In this document: positions 1 to 11,362 of the stretch, piece after piece
How positions within the stretch are numbered: the stretch's first letter is position 1
Layout: each line of letters opens with the position of its first letter
NCBI RefSeq assembly: GCF_003086295.3
Contig: NC_092051.1
Span: 13,508,810-13,572,809 of the forward strand
Direction: 5' to 3'
From: Arachis hypogaea
Taxonomy: Eukaryota; Streptophyta; Magnoliopsida; Fabales; Fabaceae
DNA: 64,000 bases
The notes under the pieces: generated by a model
What the model was told of the DNA's origin: nothing
What the model saw: the letters and a program-made list of their open reading frames with translations, nothing else
The model's database searches: none
Made by a program: the position numbers and the translations under genes

Positions 1-1237
1 TATAATATTATAATGTTAAAAAATTTAGATAATACTTTTAATTAGGAGCAAATTTAAAATAAAATACTAGCAATTTAATGCAAATTTAATCAAGTATTAA
101 AATAAAATTATGATAAACTATTGTTGAATTAATATAGTGACATCATGAATATGATTCGTTTATAGATTTGTAACTGAGTTAAGACAGAGCGTTAGTCAAT
201 TTGAATTTAGTTCGTTAACAGTTTGATATGTTAAGGTTATGATGTTGGGGGCGGATTTTGAACTATAATTTGAACTTATATATTAATGTGAACTTAATCG
301 TATTAAAAGAAAATTAATATCTTTTTTATGACATAAAATAAAGTTAAAGTAAGAAAAGGAGAAAACAAAATAGTTCTAGCCTATGCAGTCTCTGTCTTAC
401 TAAGAACAATTATATGAAGGTTCTTTCAAGAAAATATAAACTCTGGATACTCAACTACATTAATTTTTTCTCTCTGTGCAATCAAATCAAATATGGAATC
501 ACATTCTCTAACAGAAGCGTTCATGAAGACAATGGAGGCTATTATCCGATTCGCACTGTCATCGGATCGGATAAGATCCAGACTCTAAAAGGATCGGTAT
601 GGTTGTAGGATGCGACTAGTTCTTCGTTGGTCTATGATGGATACCAATCTAAAAAGGCCATTTTATCGATGTTCTAAAGATATATTTGTCTCTTGAGTAT
701 GATAGAAAATTAGAAAAAAATATATTTAAAAAAGAAAATGAATAAAAAAAACCATTCCATAGATTTATTTTTTTACAAAAAAAATTAATATATATAGAAA
801 ATAAAAATAAAATTAAAAAATATGAGAGTTTATTAATAGTTATAATATTAAATTCTTTTAAAAAATAATAATAGGTTCGCTTTTGGTTTCTAAAATTATG
901 ATTTTTACTTATTAGCATCCTCTAGATTATACTTTAATGACATCAGTATATATTTAAAGTATAACTATTTAACTAGCATAGGTAGATAGATTTTTATTTC
1001 TCTAATGCATGATCGAAGGAGCTTCTATCCATTTTTATTACTGAATTAAAAAATTTTGTAAGATTTAATTTAGAAAAATTATTCTAAAAGACAATTAGGA
1101 ATATTAATTATTAAAAATAATTTTAATATAAAAATTATTAAAAAAGATTAATTATTATAATATTTATAAAAATGATTTTTTTTAAAACTTGAAATGCATA
1201 CGTAAATTATAGCTCACTTTATGATGAATATAAAATA

Positions 1238-1280
<43 letters not shown>

Positions 1281-1740
1281 TATTCGTTATTATAATTATT
1301 TATACATGTTTTCAACTTAAATTTGTCGCCTTTTGTTGTAAAGATTTAATTTTGATATTGTTGTTAGATAGTGTGAATTGTTTCTTTATTATTAACCTTG
1401 TACAATTAAACTTGATTATAAAATTTTACGGTGATACACATAATTAGTACATTATAATAGAATTGAGTTCTTTTCATAATTTTCTAAAAATAATAAATTA
1501 AAAAGATATTTTGGGTGTAAATTTTGAATAAAAAAATACTTTATTTAAAATTATAAGTTATAATTTTTATTATAAATATATATACTAACATAGACTTTTT
1601 TACCTTGGACGAGAAGGTAATCTATTTTTTGGTTATGATAGCCGAAAATGCCTTACGTTCTTAGCATACTTTTTTAACACGTTTTTAGTTATCTTTTATA
1701 ATGTTTATATTTGTTATGTTATCTTATTATTTAGTAACAC
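1..1740. other. AT-rich non-coding stretch
   Basis: No gene, RNA or transposon end could be supported here. Open frames are short, AT-biased and show no recognisable motif. The only clear structure is a TTA trinucleotide tract near 1240-1280. Confidence 0.6.
1239..1281. repeat. (TTA)n microsatellite
   Basis: About fourteen uninterrupted TTA/ATT units in AT-rich sequence. Likely length-polymorphic. Confidence 0.95.
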
Positions 1741-2080
1741 ATGTCTATATTTTATGGCATCTTGAAACTTGGAAAGGATGTTGCTGAGACACTGTCGACG
1801 ATGATACGCGAAGTTGTTGTGCATGTGATAACAATAGTTTTGCCAGAGTTTGTGAAAACGATTGGTTCTTCGTCAAAAAATAGGAGTCACGGTGTAAAGC
1901 TTTCGAATACTGCTCCACTCCAGCTGTTACACCACTGTCGGATACTTTAAAATGCTTACTTAACGCTAACTCCGCAATGTGTTTGGATGACGAACCAGTA
2001 ACGAAGAAGAGGATTCCGAGGTGTAAGGGAAAAAAGTGTGGACTACCGGTCTCCGAAGTTAAGATTTTATGTTTTTTTTA
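1741..2080 (+). pseudogene. Coding fragment of unknown protein
   Basis: An open frame of 69 codons runs from 1741 to 1950. A second frame picks up near 1925 and continues to a stop near 2080, with balanced composition and a basic, cysteine-containing tail (motif IPRCKGKKCGLPVSE). The frame change near 1925 suggests an old one-base indel. Base composition is higher in GC than the surroundings, as expected of decayed coding sequence. The fragment lies upstream of the Ulp1-like exons on the same strand, with a solo LTR between them, so it may be an upstream exon of that transposon-borne gene. I do not recognise the domain, and the link is inference. Confidence 0.35.
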
Positions 2081-2249
2081 AATAACAACTATTAAAAATT
2101 TAGTTATAAACTTTTTTTTAATTAAATGCATAATTTTTTATCTTCAAATTTCTTTAGGGGCAATTTCTTTAAGTGCGTACGGAGGCAATTTTTTTGGATA
2201 ACTAGCTAATATTTAGGGGTTCTCGTTGGGTTATTATTAAAGAGGTGAT

Positions 2250-3704
2250 TGATGCGTGAGCATTTTATACCCTTTTCATAGCATTTTTATAGTGTTTTTA
2301 ATTATATTTTATTAAGTTTTAGTATTTTTTAGTATAAAATTCATCTTTTAGATGCTACTTTGAGTTTTTATGTTATTTTTATGATTTTAGGTGAATTTTG
2401 GGCGAATTTGGCATAATCTTGTTCAGAGACGAAGAAAGGATAGCAGATGCTGTCAATCCTGACCTCTGTGTATTTCAACGAGCATAACTTGAGCTACAGA
2501 GGTCCAATTGATACGGTCTCAATGACGTTAGAAAGATAACTTCTAGAGCTTTCCAGCAATATATAATAGTCTATACTTCTCTTCTAGAATAATTGCCAAA
2601 ACTGGGGAGCATAAGACAGTGAGCTCACCCCCTAATAGGCGTTCAATGCCCATATCCCAAGTTGAATGCCAGGCTTGACCGAAGCACATGACCAAAGTGG
2701 GCCCAAATTGGATTTTAGCACTCCTTAGCTTACCTAGTCTTATCTTTGTACTTTTTAAATTTAAATTAATATCTTTTAGGGTTAGTATTTTACTATTTAA
2801 AGAGGAGATCACCTAGGTCTACGGAGATCAATCCATACACAGACAGATACTCTTAGTTTTATTTTGTTTTCTCTGTAAAGCATGAGTAACTAAACCCCTT
2901 GGTTAAGGTTAGGAGCTCTGCTTATTCCTATGAATTAATATTATTACATTTCTATTTTAGTATATGTTTGATTTCATTCTATGATGTATTATCGTTCTTC
3001 ATTTAAATGAATCTGGGGTAGAACGGAAGTATGACCCCTTTTTCTACATGAGTTCTTGCGAGTCCCTGACCGGATCGTATTGAACTACAGCTTGAGAATA
3101 CATCTCCTAAACTGTAAATTGCATGGGCTAATTAGATAAGTGATATAAAATCTGGTTAGCTTTAGGTGATTGAGGTTTTTGTGGCGTTAAAACTAGAATA
3201 CTGGGCTTCATTCTCTGATCTGAAAGATCTGACCTTGTCTGTGGCACTTTAAGTAGGATCAAGAGAGATTGAATTGCGTTGAGCTTCACCCTCATTCAAT
3301 TCGAATGACCACTGACCCTGGCTTTTGATGAGAATCAGAGGAGATTAAAAGGTCCAAAGAATTGGGGTTTAATCACTTACAGTTTTGCCATAGAATGAAT
3401 CATATTCTTTGTTAAAGTAGTCTGTAAGAGATATTAATCCGGAAAGATAAGCACCTCCAAAGCCTTAACTGTTTCTCATTATTGTTTCTACACCAATTCT
3501 TTACTATTTTCTTATTTAATTTGTTTATGCGAATTCAACAACAACCACTCTTTTTCTATTTCGCCTGACTAAGACCGGCAAGATAACTATTGCTTGCTCA
3601 ATCCAACAATCCTCGTAGGATCGACCCTCACTCACCTAAGGTATTACTTGGACGACCCAGTGCACTTGCCGATGAAGTTGTGCAAGTTCTAATTTCGCAC
3701 ACCA
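2250..3704 (+). mobile_element. Solo LTR of an Athila-type Ty3/gypsy element
   Basis: The 1455-bp sequence starts TGATG, ends CACCA, and is flanked by a perfect 5-bp duplication GTGAT (2245-2249 and 3705-3709). It is a diverged relative of the E1/E4 LTRs: it shares the TGATGnG start, the AGCAATATATAATAG block, the AGGAGCTCTGC block and the terminal ATCGACCCT...ACTCAC...GGTATTACTTGGACGAC stretch. No internal region, primer site or second LTR follows, so this is a solo LTR left by recombination between the two LTRs of a former element. It splits the older transposon segment at 1.7-8.9 kb. Confidence 0.9.
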
Positions 3705-3709
3705 GTGAT

Positions 3710-4693
3710 TAGCGATTTAAAATATGAATTGAAAACGTGAAATATGGGAAGTCTTTATGATTATAGTGGATTTTATGTTGTCTTACGTTATGCTTCTTTT
3801 TTTTTGTGTCAATGATCTTGTTTTTGAATATTGCTTTCCTCTGTTCTATGATTTTGTAAGCTTGTATAGATCTTGATATGATGTTGATGTATATGTTTGT
3901 TGAACTGTTATCTCTTATTACCATTTTGTGCAAGTAAAGTTTTATTTATTAAAAAAAAAGCACTTTCTGAGATTAAGCATGCAAAATTCTGAAGAGTTTG
4001 GAATATAATTTCACCCATAAAGAACCCCAGTCTCTCCTTTTGTAAGCAACCCCAAAATTTCACTACAGCACGCGCGACAGTTGCAAGACATCTCGCACAC
4101 TACATGATGACAGTGTCAATCTCATGCTCTCAGCAGGAAGATGTTAGACCATGTCCGAGTAAAGTCCGTAATAATCCCACTGAATTGTGTTTCACCAAAA
4201 TTTAACCAATACTAAAATTTATTTGTCTAATTTTTTACACCACTACATTTGTAATATTTTTTACTTTAACCTACACTCAAAGACAATCTCTCTGCCCTAC
4301 TTATTATTTACTCCTAACTGATTAAGTTGGTGATAGTAAAAGACAATATCTCTCTCCCTATTATAAATCTAATATTACCTTTAGTAAATAAAGTCTAGCA
4401 ATGCTTAAAATAATTGTTATATTTTTTGGATTTGCAGAAAGAATTGTATTTTGGGGATAAACTTCTTCCATGTCGTCCATGGTTTTACTATAACAATTAC
4501 AATCTAAAATGGACGGGGATGACATGTCACGTGTAAGTTTCGTTTTTTCGGATAACATTAGTATTAACAAAATTTTTTATTTTTTATGCACTAAAAAAGT
4601 ATTATGTATAATTTTTTGTGTATATTTTGATTAAATAATTAATGTTGACATTATTTTTATGGTGTTTGGACCTTTTATTTTGGCTAACTAAAG
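3710..4693. other. Non-coding stretch between solo LTR and Ulp1-like exons
   Basis: No coding sequence could be supported. It resumes the sequence interrupted by the solo LTR insertion and may contain decayed introns or exons of the adjoining Ulp1-like gene. Confidence 0.5.
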
Positions 4694-6063
4694 AGATGAA
4701 ATTTTTTTATAAAGAACTGGCTATTGCTACTTACATCTTTGGAAACAATTTGGATCCAGAGTAAGTAAAATTAGTTTATTTCTCATTTTAATTGCTAATT
4801 TGTCACGTAATTATTTTTTTAACCTTTTCTAATACCATAGTATAATACTCTAATTTTATAATTTTAGAGAAGTGCTTGTTCCAAACGATCATTATCATGG
4901 CACACGCAAGACTCTTCTAACTATTATGCCCGGCAAGACAATAATTGGTGATGTAAGAGTATTTCTATAGTATTTATTTATTATGCTTACAAAATTATAA
5001 ATTTTGGATTAGTGCAGCATAACCATGATTGTCTGTAATTCATAGGTCCTTATCTTAGTTTGTTTGATGCTCGCCAAAGAGCCATTTGAGCCAAGTGAAA
5101 ACAAATATGGCAACCAATGGTATTTGCCACCGACATTCTCCATAAGTTTATTAGTAGTTCGAAATTTAGTTTTCAATATTAATATATCTTCCTAGATATA
5201 CTAGAAATATAATAATAATATTCACTTAGTTCAATATTCAATGTAGCAAATTGTTTTAAACCCAAAACAGAATTGTTCCGGCACAATGAAATACATCAGG
5301 ATAACTTCATGGGAGACCTCGGCGGCTTACACAAGGTTCGTTAATTTCGGTCAACATTCAATTAATTAGTATAGTAATATTTCATTGCTGTTTTTATTAA
5401 AAATTATCTTCTGAATGTTGTTGTAGATTTTTGTGCCAATTTACCTTAATGTCCATTGGTTTCTGATTGTGGTTGATTTGCTTCCTGAGACCGTGAGATA
5501 TATGGACTCGTTTAAATGTTGCATATTGATGACAGAGCGTAAGCGTGTCATTGACGATGTGTTAAATTACCTTGAGAAGTTTTTACCTGACAATAACTTC
5601 CAAGAAACACCTTTGTTTAGAAACCTTCAATTTTCTAAGTATAAATTCAATGAGCTAGTTGTCTCGCAACAATTGCCAAATCGTAAGTTTAAAATACGAA
5701 TTTTTAAAGTACAGATTCAATTTTTTGGCTGTTTGTCCTTTTATTATATTGCTTTGTTATTGTGTGCCTTGAATTGTGGCGAAAGAATGACTGTGGTAAT
5801 TGGGTCACTCAATGGATGGTCCTCAACCACTATTGGAGACCCGATAAGACATGGGTAAGAAAAATGCCATTGTTAATGAAGTTAAGTTTATTCCATTATC
5901 TAATATCATTATTAATGTTTGTTAGGTTGTCAATGATTACTCAAGGATGCGATTGGCTATGGATTTGGTGTATGACGAGCACAACCCGAAGCGGGATATG
6001 ATAAAGGAGTTCCCTGTTACTGATTGGAATAAAAAGATGCAGCAATCTGTCCTTCAAACTTAG
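4694..6063 (+). pseudogene. Ulp1-like cysteine protease (C48) gene remnant, multi-exon
   Basis: Exon-like blocks on the plus strand encode the C-terminal catalytic region of an Ulp1/SENP-type protease, which removes SUMO-like modifiers in characterised members. One block (4868-4952) carries PNDHYHGTRKTLLTIMPGK and ends at a GT donor. The block from 5427 has YLNVHWFLIVVDL, supplying the catalytic His-Trp, then a downstream YMDSF Asp. The block near 5775-5855 has NDCGNWVTQWM with the nucleophile Cys. The last exon ends at a TAG at 6061-6063. Splice sites GT/AG fit several junctions. The N-terminal part is missing or unrecognised. Such genes in plants are commonly carried by Mutator-like transposons, and a FAR1/MULE transposase pseudogene converges on it 350 bp downstream. 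Catalytic residues look intact, so expression cannot be excluded. Confidence 0.75.
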
Positions 6064-6416
6064 GATTTTATGATGCTTCTTATTAGAACTTTGTCAATCG
6101 TATCGTGTCTTTCAATAACACATTTATTTAGTTAAAATAGTTATGAATTGAATTAGGCCATTTTAATTTTGTTTGAAGAATAATTTATTTTTATATTTTG
6201 GACTATTTAGATATATGTTGATCTTTTTATTTATAATGATTTATACATTATTTTTTTTGGACTATTTAGATACGTGTTGATCTTTTTATTTATAATGATT
6301 TATACATTATTTTTTATGCCCATGCCGTTTTATTTCTAACATTGTGGCACATATTAAAACCCAACACATGTCTTGATTAATGAAATATGAGAGTAGTGTG
6401 TTGCTATCAAGTATAA

Positions 6417-8884
6417 CTACAACATAGAATTTACCAGTTTATTTTTATTCAAATAACCCCTACTGCAATATTGTATCTTACTGACCTTTTTTGTACCAAA
6501 GCTAGCTTGCGTGCCACTACTAGTCTTATCACCCGAATCATCATCGTCATTCCTCACAGGAAATTTCTTCTTCACATGACCAGTGCTCTTGCATTTAGTG
6601 CACCTCCGTTTACCTTTCTCTTTTCTTCCCTTGGGTGCACCTTTTGTCTTGACCACTGAAAGGTCACCAACAAAGTTCAGTATGGGAGAATCTCTTGTTT
6701 GTCTTTTCAAGTAAGATTTTTGCTCTAGTGTTTTGGTCAACCGACAAACTTCATTCATAGTGTCATGGAAAGAAGGACTATCTTGAACTCTTAAGAATAC
6801 CATCCACATAGTTTCCATTAATAATGCGCCATAGCGCATTAAAAATTCTCTTTCTCTGTCTTGCACAGTGCCTCTAATAGAACTTTCGTCCAGATACTTC
6901 TTGGCATCCTTGGACTATCTTTTCAAAAGAAGACTTTTTGGAATCTTTTGTAAACCTACCCTTTTCATGGCATAAAACATGTGGCTGCAAGGAATGCCTT
7001 CACTACTCCACCGACTACATTCACCCTCCATATTCTTAGTATTGTGGTCATAAAGTACGTTGTATATATGTTGCATCCTTTCACACTCCTTAATTTTTAA
7101 CACAACAATAGTTGATATGTTTTCCTCCTTAATTATATCTAATGCGACCACTCCTTGAATCTCTGTTTTTACTTTTCCATGAATCTCCCTTGTGTAAAAA
7201 TTTGCAGCACAAAGTTCCAATGCTTCTAACCTAGTAGTTAGAACAGGCTCCCTATACATCGTCTTAACTTGAGAAATTAATTCATTGTGTCTATAGTTCC
7301 TAAGAGCATGTTAAATATTTTGGACCAACTCTAGAAGACTTTGACGAATGCCAATAAACCTCTTGATGAAGTTGTTTATTGCCTCACACCTTGATGTTGT
7401 TCTAAATCCAGCACAACATTTATCCCTCAAGTAAGCACTTGTCCAACTTTTCTTCTTTTCATATTCATTTAAAACCCAAGAATTTTCTTCCAACCCATAT
7501 TTTTTTAGCATATTCTTCCAATATTCTTCAAATTCATCCAGATGCCATGGAGCATACAAACATTTTCTGAATTCGTCGAAAAAACCTTTGGTTTTTATGA
7601 TTGCTGTTACATTTTTCTAAATGTGCCAACCACATAATCGGTGAGTTGTGTTTGGGAACATTTCTTGTATTGCTACCTTCATTGCCTTGTCACCGTCTGT
7701 GACCACAACACTGGAAAACTTGTTCAGTATAACTTCTAGAAAGTTTTACAACAACCACATATATCTTGCCGTTTGTTCGTCCTCTATCAAGACAAAGCCA
7801 AATATGCATGTTTGGCGGTGATGGTTACAACTCAAGAAGATTACCAACGGCCTTCTGTACTTATTCTTTCGATAGGTTGTATCGAATACAAGCACATCTC
7901 CAAAGCATTGATAATCAGCCTTACAAATGCCATCTACCCAAAATAAATTTGCTAGCTGATTTTCATCAATAGCACTATGCCTTGCCATGGTAATGGGGTC
8001 AACATCGGCTTTTCCAAGTAGATGGTTTATTGTCGCATTGGAATCTCCACCAATGAGCTTTGCACGGTGAGTTCTTTGAATGTGGTTATCCAAGTCCTTC
8101 TTTGTGAATCCAACATTAGCATAACCACCGGCTTGGCCTACCATTAGTCCCATTATTTTAGAGGTTAGAAGACCATTCTCATGCATGGTGTTCACCTGAG
8201 CTTTTTGTGACTCAGTCAACCCTCGGTGGTTTGGAATTAGGTGTACCAAGCATTGTGGGACAAGATCGTGGTTGTGCTTCTCAACTAATTTTTAAACCAT
8301 CCAAGTTGAAGTTTTCATATCAAATTACACCGCAAGCATGGCCTCACAACCAGTACGAGTCAGCGCTTATGCTCCCTCTTCTTATTTGAATTAGAGATGT
8401 ATTTCTCGGCTCTCTTTCCTTCCTTGTTTCAAAAAAATCACCTTCTACGCTGTGTTCCATCTTTTCCACTCGCTGTATCACCCTTGCAAACTCCAAACCC
8501 GACATACCTCACATAACTTACATACAAGTTATAAGTTGCATCCAATGTTTTAAATGTCTAGTTTATAATATCATCGGCCGTCTCAAAAATGCACTTGCTA
8601 CTACTGCCACCGCAATCACAAGTGCAATTCACATTCTCTTCTACACCAGTCATTATATAATTTTGAACGTTGTCTTGTGAACTGAGTGATTCTGAATCAA
8701 CATCTATTGCATCCTAATGAGATGAAATAAACAAAAGACAATAAATAACTAAAGGCAATCACAATAAATAACAAAATTCATCGTAAATTTCAATGATAAT
8801 CAACCAAAATTTTAAATTGTAGTTATTGTCTCATTAAATTATAGATTATTTAAAAAAGGTTAAAAAAATAAGGGACCATACCAT
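6417..8884 (-). pseudogene. FAR1-related (FRS) / MULE transposase pseudogene
   Basis: Minus-strand coding sequence reads, from high to low coordinates: start codon at 8884-8882 followed directly by a probable intron (8881-8714); FAR1-type WRKY-GCM1 DNA-binding region (about 8650-8230); MULE transposase core with VFDTTYRKNKYRRPL (first Asp, near 7850), SVVVTDGDKAM (second Asp, near 7700) and SRCEAINNFIKR (Glu, near 7370); SWIM zinc finger CSRWSSEGIPCSHMF (near 7000); and a C-terminal zinc-knuckle-like CTKCKSTGHVKKKF lacking the last Cys. From 8249 to 6417 the frame never shifts but is broken by stops (before 7746, near 7620, near 7308, near 6890). Upstream, several stops and one frameshift near 8352 interrupt the FAR1 domain. 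It is a dead copy of a MULE-derived gene, either a domesticated FRS paralogue or the element's own transposase. Confidence 0.88.
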
Positions 8885-10050
8885 TGTTTGATAAAATATC
8901 ATTTAATTTATATTATGCAAGAATATATATTCTTGCACACAACTATCAAGTGAGAACAAATAATGAAAAAGAAATTATATGCTAGCAAACTAACAAAACT
9001 AACTGTAAAAAGGAATAATAGTAATCGAAAAAACATTACTAGGGGAGGAGCAATATGAGAAATTAATTTTTGTGGCAATTTAATATGTAGCAATAGCAAG
9101 TGTAGGCCAAAAACAACTTAATTCCTGGGAAACTTGCAAGGCAAACACAAAGATTTAGACACTTGCCATTAGTAAAATCATCCTTATTTTAAAAAGTTGA
9201 AGGAAGATTGGACAAAGAATTAAAAAAAACATGCATAAAATTGAAGCCCACTCCACAAACAAATCAAACAAAAAAAAATAATTTAATACTACTATAGTTG
9301 CTTCCATAAGAGCTAAGTATCCTGGGTCATGTTATTAACAATATAAGCGCAAAGACAAAGCATATATGGTATATTTAGCATGATTTTCAAATAAAAATTC
9401 TTTGTTTAGAATATATGAGATATGAAAATTAATTTGATTTGTTATAAATGATATAACATTTATCTGTCAAAATTGATATAATCCTTTAATATTGCATACG
9501 TCAGTGTTTGTTTCATCTCTTGTACTATGATATACATCGAGTGAATCATATATGGTGAGCTACAGACCAAGAATGCTTTTAGTATGTTTCTAATTGTTTA
9601 CACAAATTACATCAGCTAATTTTACTTTAACTTCTATATCCATCATCCATCAAAAACCCGATTATGAAACCTTTAAATTCACACATTACTTAAAAAACCC
9701 ATTGGATGATTAAAATTACCAGCAGAATGCACAGATGATATTTATATGTTGTTGTTGTTGTTGTTATATGAGAAGCAGATGAATCAGAATCTTTATCCCC
9801 AACTCCCAAAATGAAACGACAAGCCCCAACTAAAGGATCTTTAGAAGTAACCACATCAAGACCATCAAACCTTAAAGCAGGAATTGATAAACTAAAATCA
9901 AATTATGGAGAGGAACTGCAACATACCAAGAGGAATTGTGGCACAAGGGGGCCTAGACGACTGCGAGTCAAACGAAGACGTAGGACTAACTCCCAGAACC
10001 TGTTGCGTCTGCCACCAGCGACGACGAGGGCAGGAAAGCTGCGCGAGACC

Positions 10051-10052
<2 letters not shown>
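8885..10052. other. Non-coding, AT-rich stretch
   Basis: No gene could be supported. It probably contains the upstream region of the FAR1-like pseudogene and perhaps the end of its transposon, but I found no terminal inverted repeat. A short (GTT)n run lies at about 9748-9767. Confidence 0.5.

Positions 10053-10132
<80 letters not shown>
10053..10132. repeat. (GA)n microsatellite, about 40 units
   Basis: An uninterrupted 80-bp GA/TC dinucleotide tract within a more GC-rich patch (about 9950-10250). Open frames on both strands here are produced by the repeat. Confidence 0.97.
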
Positions 10133-10136
<4 letters not shown>

Positions 10137-10270
10137 GAGCTTGATGGCTACACCAAAAATAGTGAGAGAGACCAAAGCTGAGAGAGGGTGGGAGTTTGGG
10201 TACGACAACAGTGATAGGGATGAGAGAGCTCGAGGTTCAATCTAGTGACGTTGAGGGAGGAGTTTGAGAG

Positions 10271-10790
10271 TTTAGGATTGCCAAATGACGTCGTTTGTGG
10301 AAGTGAAAAAACAAAAAAAAAAATCATGGTCTAGTCCGAGTCATGTAAATTGGTCAGTTCGATCGGGTTTGATATTAATTGGGTTTATTGTTATTTTTAT
10401 AAAAAATCGATTTTATTTTGGTTTATTAAGACATTAAAAAATAACGGGTTCATTAATATGTCAACTAATAATACGATACATAAGCGTCTTTAAGAAAAAT
10501 TGGTTTATTTTGTGTAATTGGTTTAGGATTGCCAAATGATGTCGTTTGTGGAAGTGAAAAAAACCAAAAAAAAGCATGGTCTAGTCCGAGTCATGTAAAT
10601 TGGTCATTTCGATCGAGTTTGATATTAATTGGGTTCATTGTTATTGTTATAAAAACTGATTTTATTTTGGTTTATTAAGAAATTAAAAAATAACCGGCTC
10701 ATTAATATGTCAACTAATAATACGATATGTAAGCATCTTTAAGAAAAATTGGTTTAATAATACGATACGTAACTGGTTTATTTTGTGTAG
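10271..10790. repeat. Tandem duplication, 251-bp period
   Basis: A unit starting TTTAGGATTGCCAAATGA at 10271 is repeated from 10522 with a period of 251 bp and scattered substitutions. The second copy carries an extra small internal duplication around AATAATACGATACGTAA near 10755-10775. It is non-coding and sits immediately upstream of recognisable CACTA sequence. Confidence 0.9.
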
Positions 10791-11362
10791 TTTGTTGAAT
10801 TAATTAGTTTTACCTTATGAGTTTAATAAGTTTTCTTCTTTATTAGAACGATGGTTTTCTCAAGATTAATTGAATTTTGCTTCGTCTGTATTTTGAGCAT
10901 TCGTATTTCAGGTAGGTTTTCTATCTCTAATGATAATCAATTGTTTAAGTTTTATGTTCGACTTACTTTTCCTAAGATAGCGTTTTAGGACAGAAGTGGG
11001 AGAAGGTCGCATAGAGGCGCCTTCTCGAAACCTTTGTTTGCTGAAAAATTGTGGAGTCATAAGGGGTTACGCACTAGAACGATAGGATTTGATATGTTAT
11101 TGAATTTGTGTTTGTTCTAATATATGATTGTAGCTGTTTTCACTATGAAAATTGTTATATTTATTTGATGGATGTCTCTGAACTAAGGAAAAGTTCTGCT
11201 GAAATTTCATGTGATTTATTTTAAAACTTGTTTGGTTTGCAGAAGATTCTAATTATAGGGTATGATCTATCGAATTTTGTAAAAAAATTAATAATTTTGC
11301 CTTATTCATCGAATTCTAGGGTGTGTCATTTAATATGATCCCAAGTCATCGTCTATGAATTT

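Noticed and set aside
9811..10245. 144-codon (+) and 101-codon (-) frames over the GA repeat
   Set aside because: Both are created by the (GA)n tract, giving Arg-Glu or Leu-Ser repeats, with no domain outside it.
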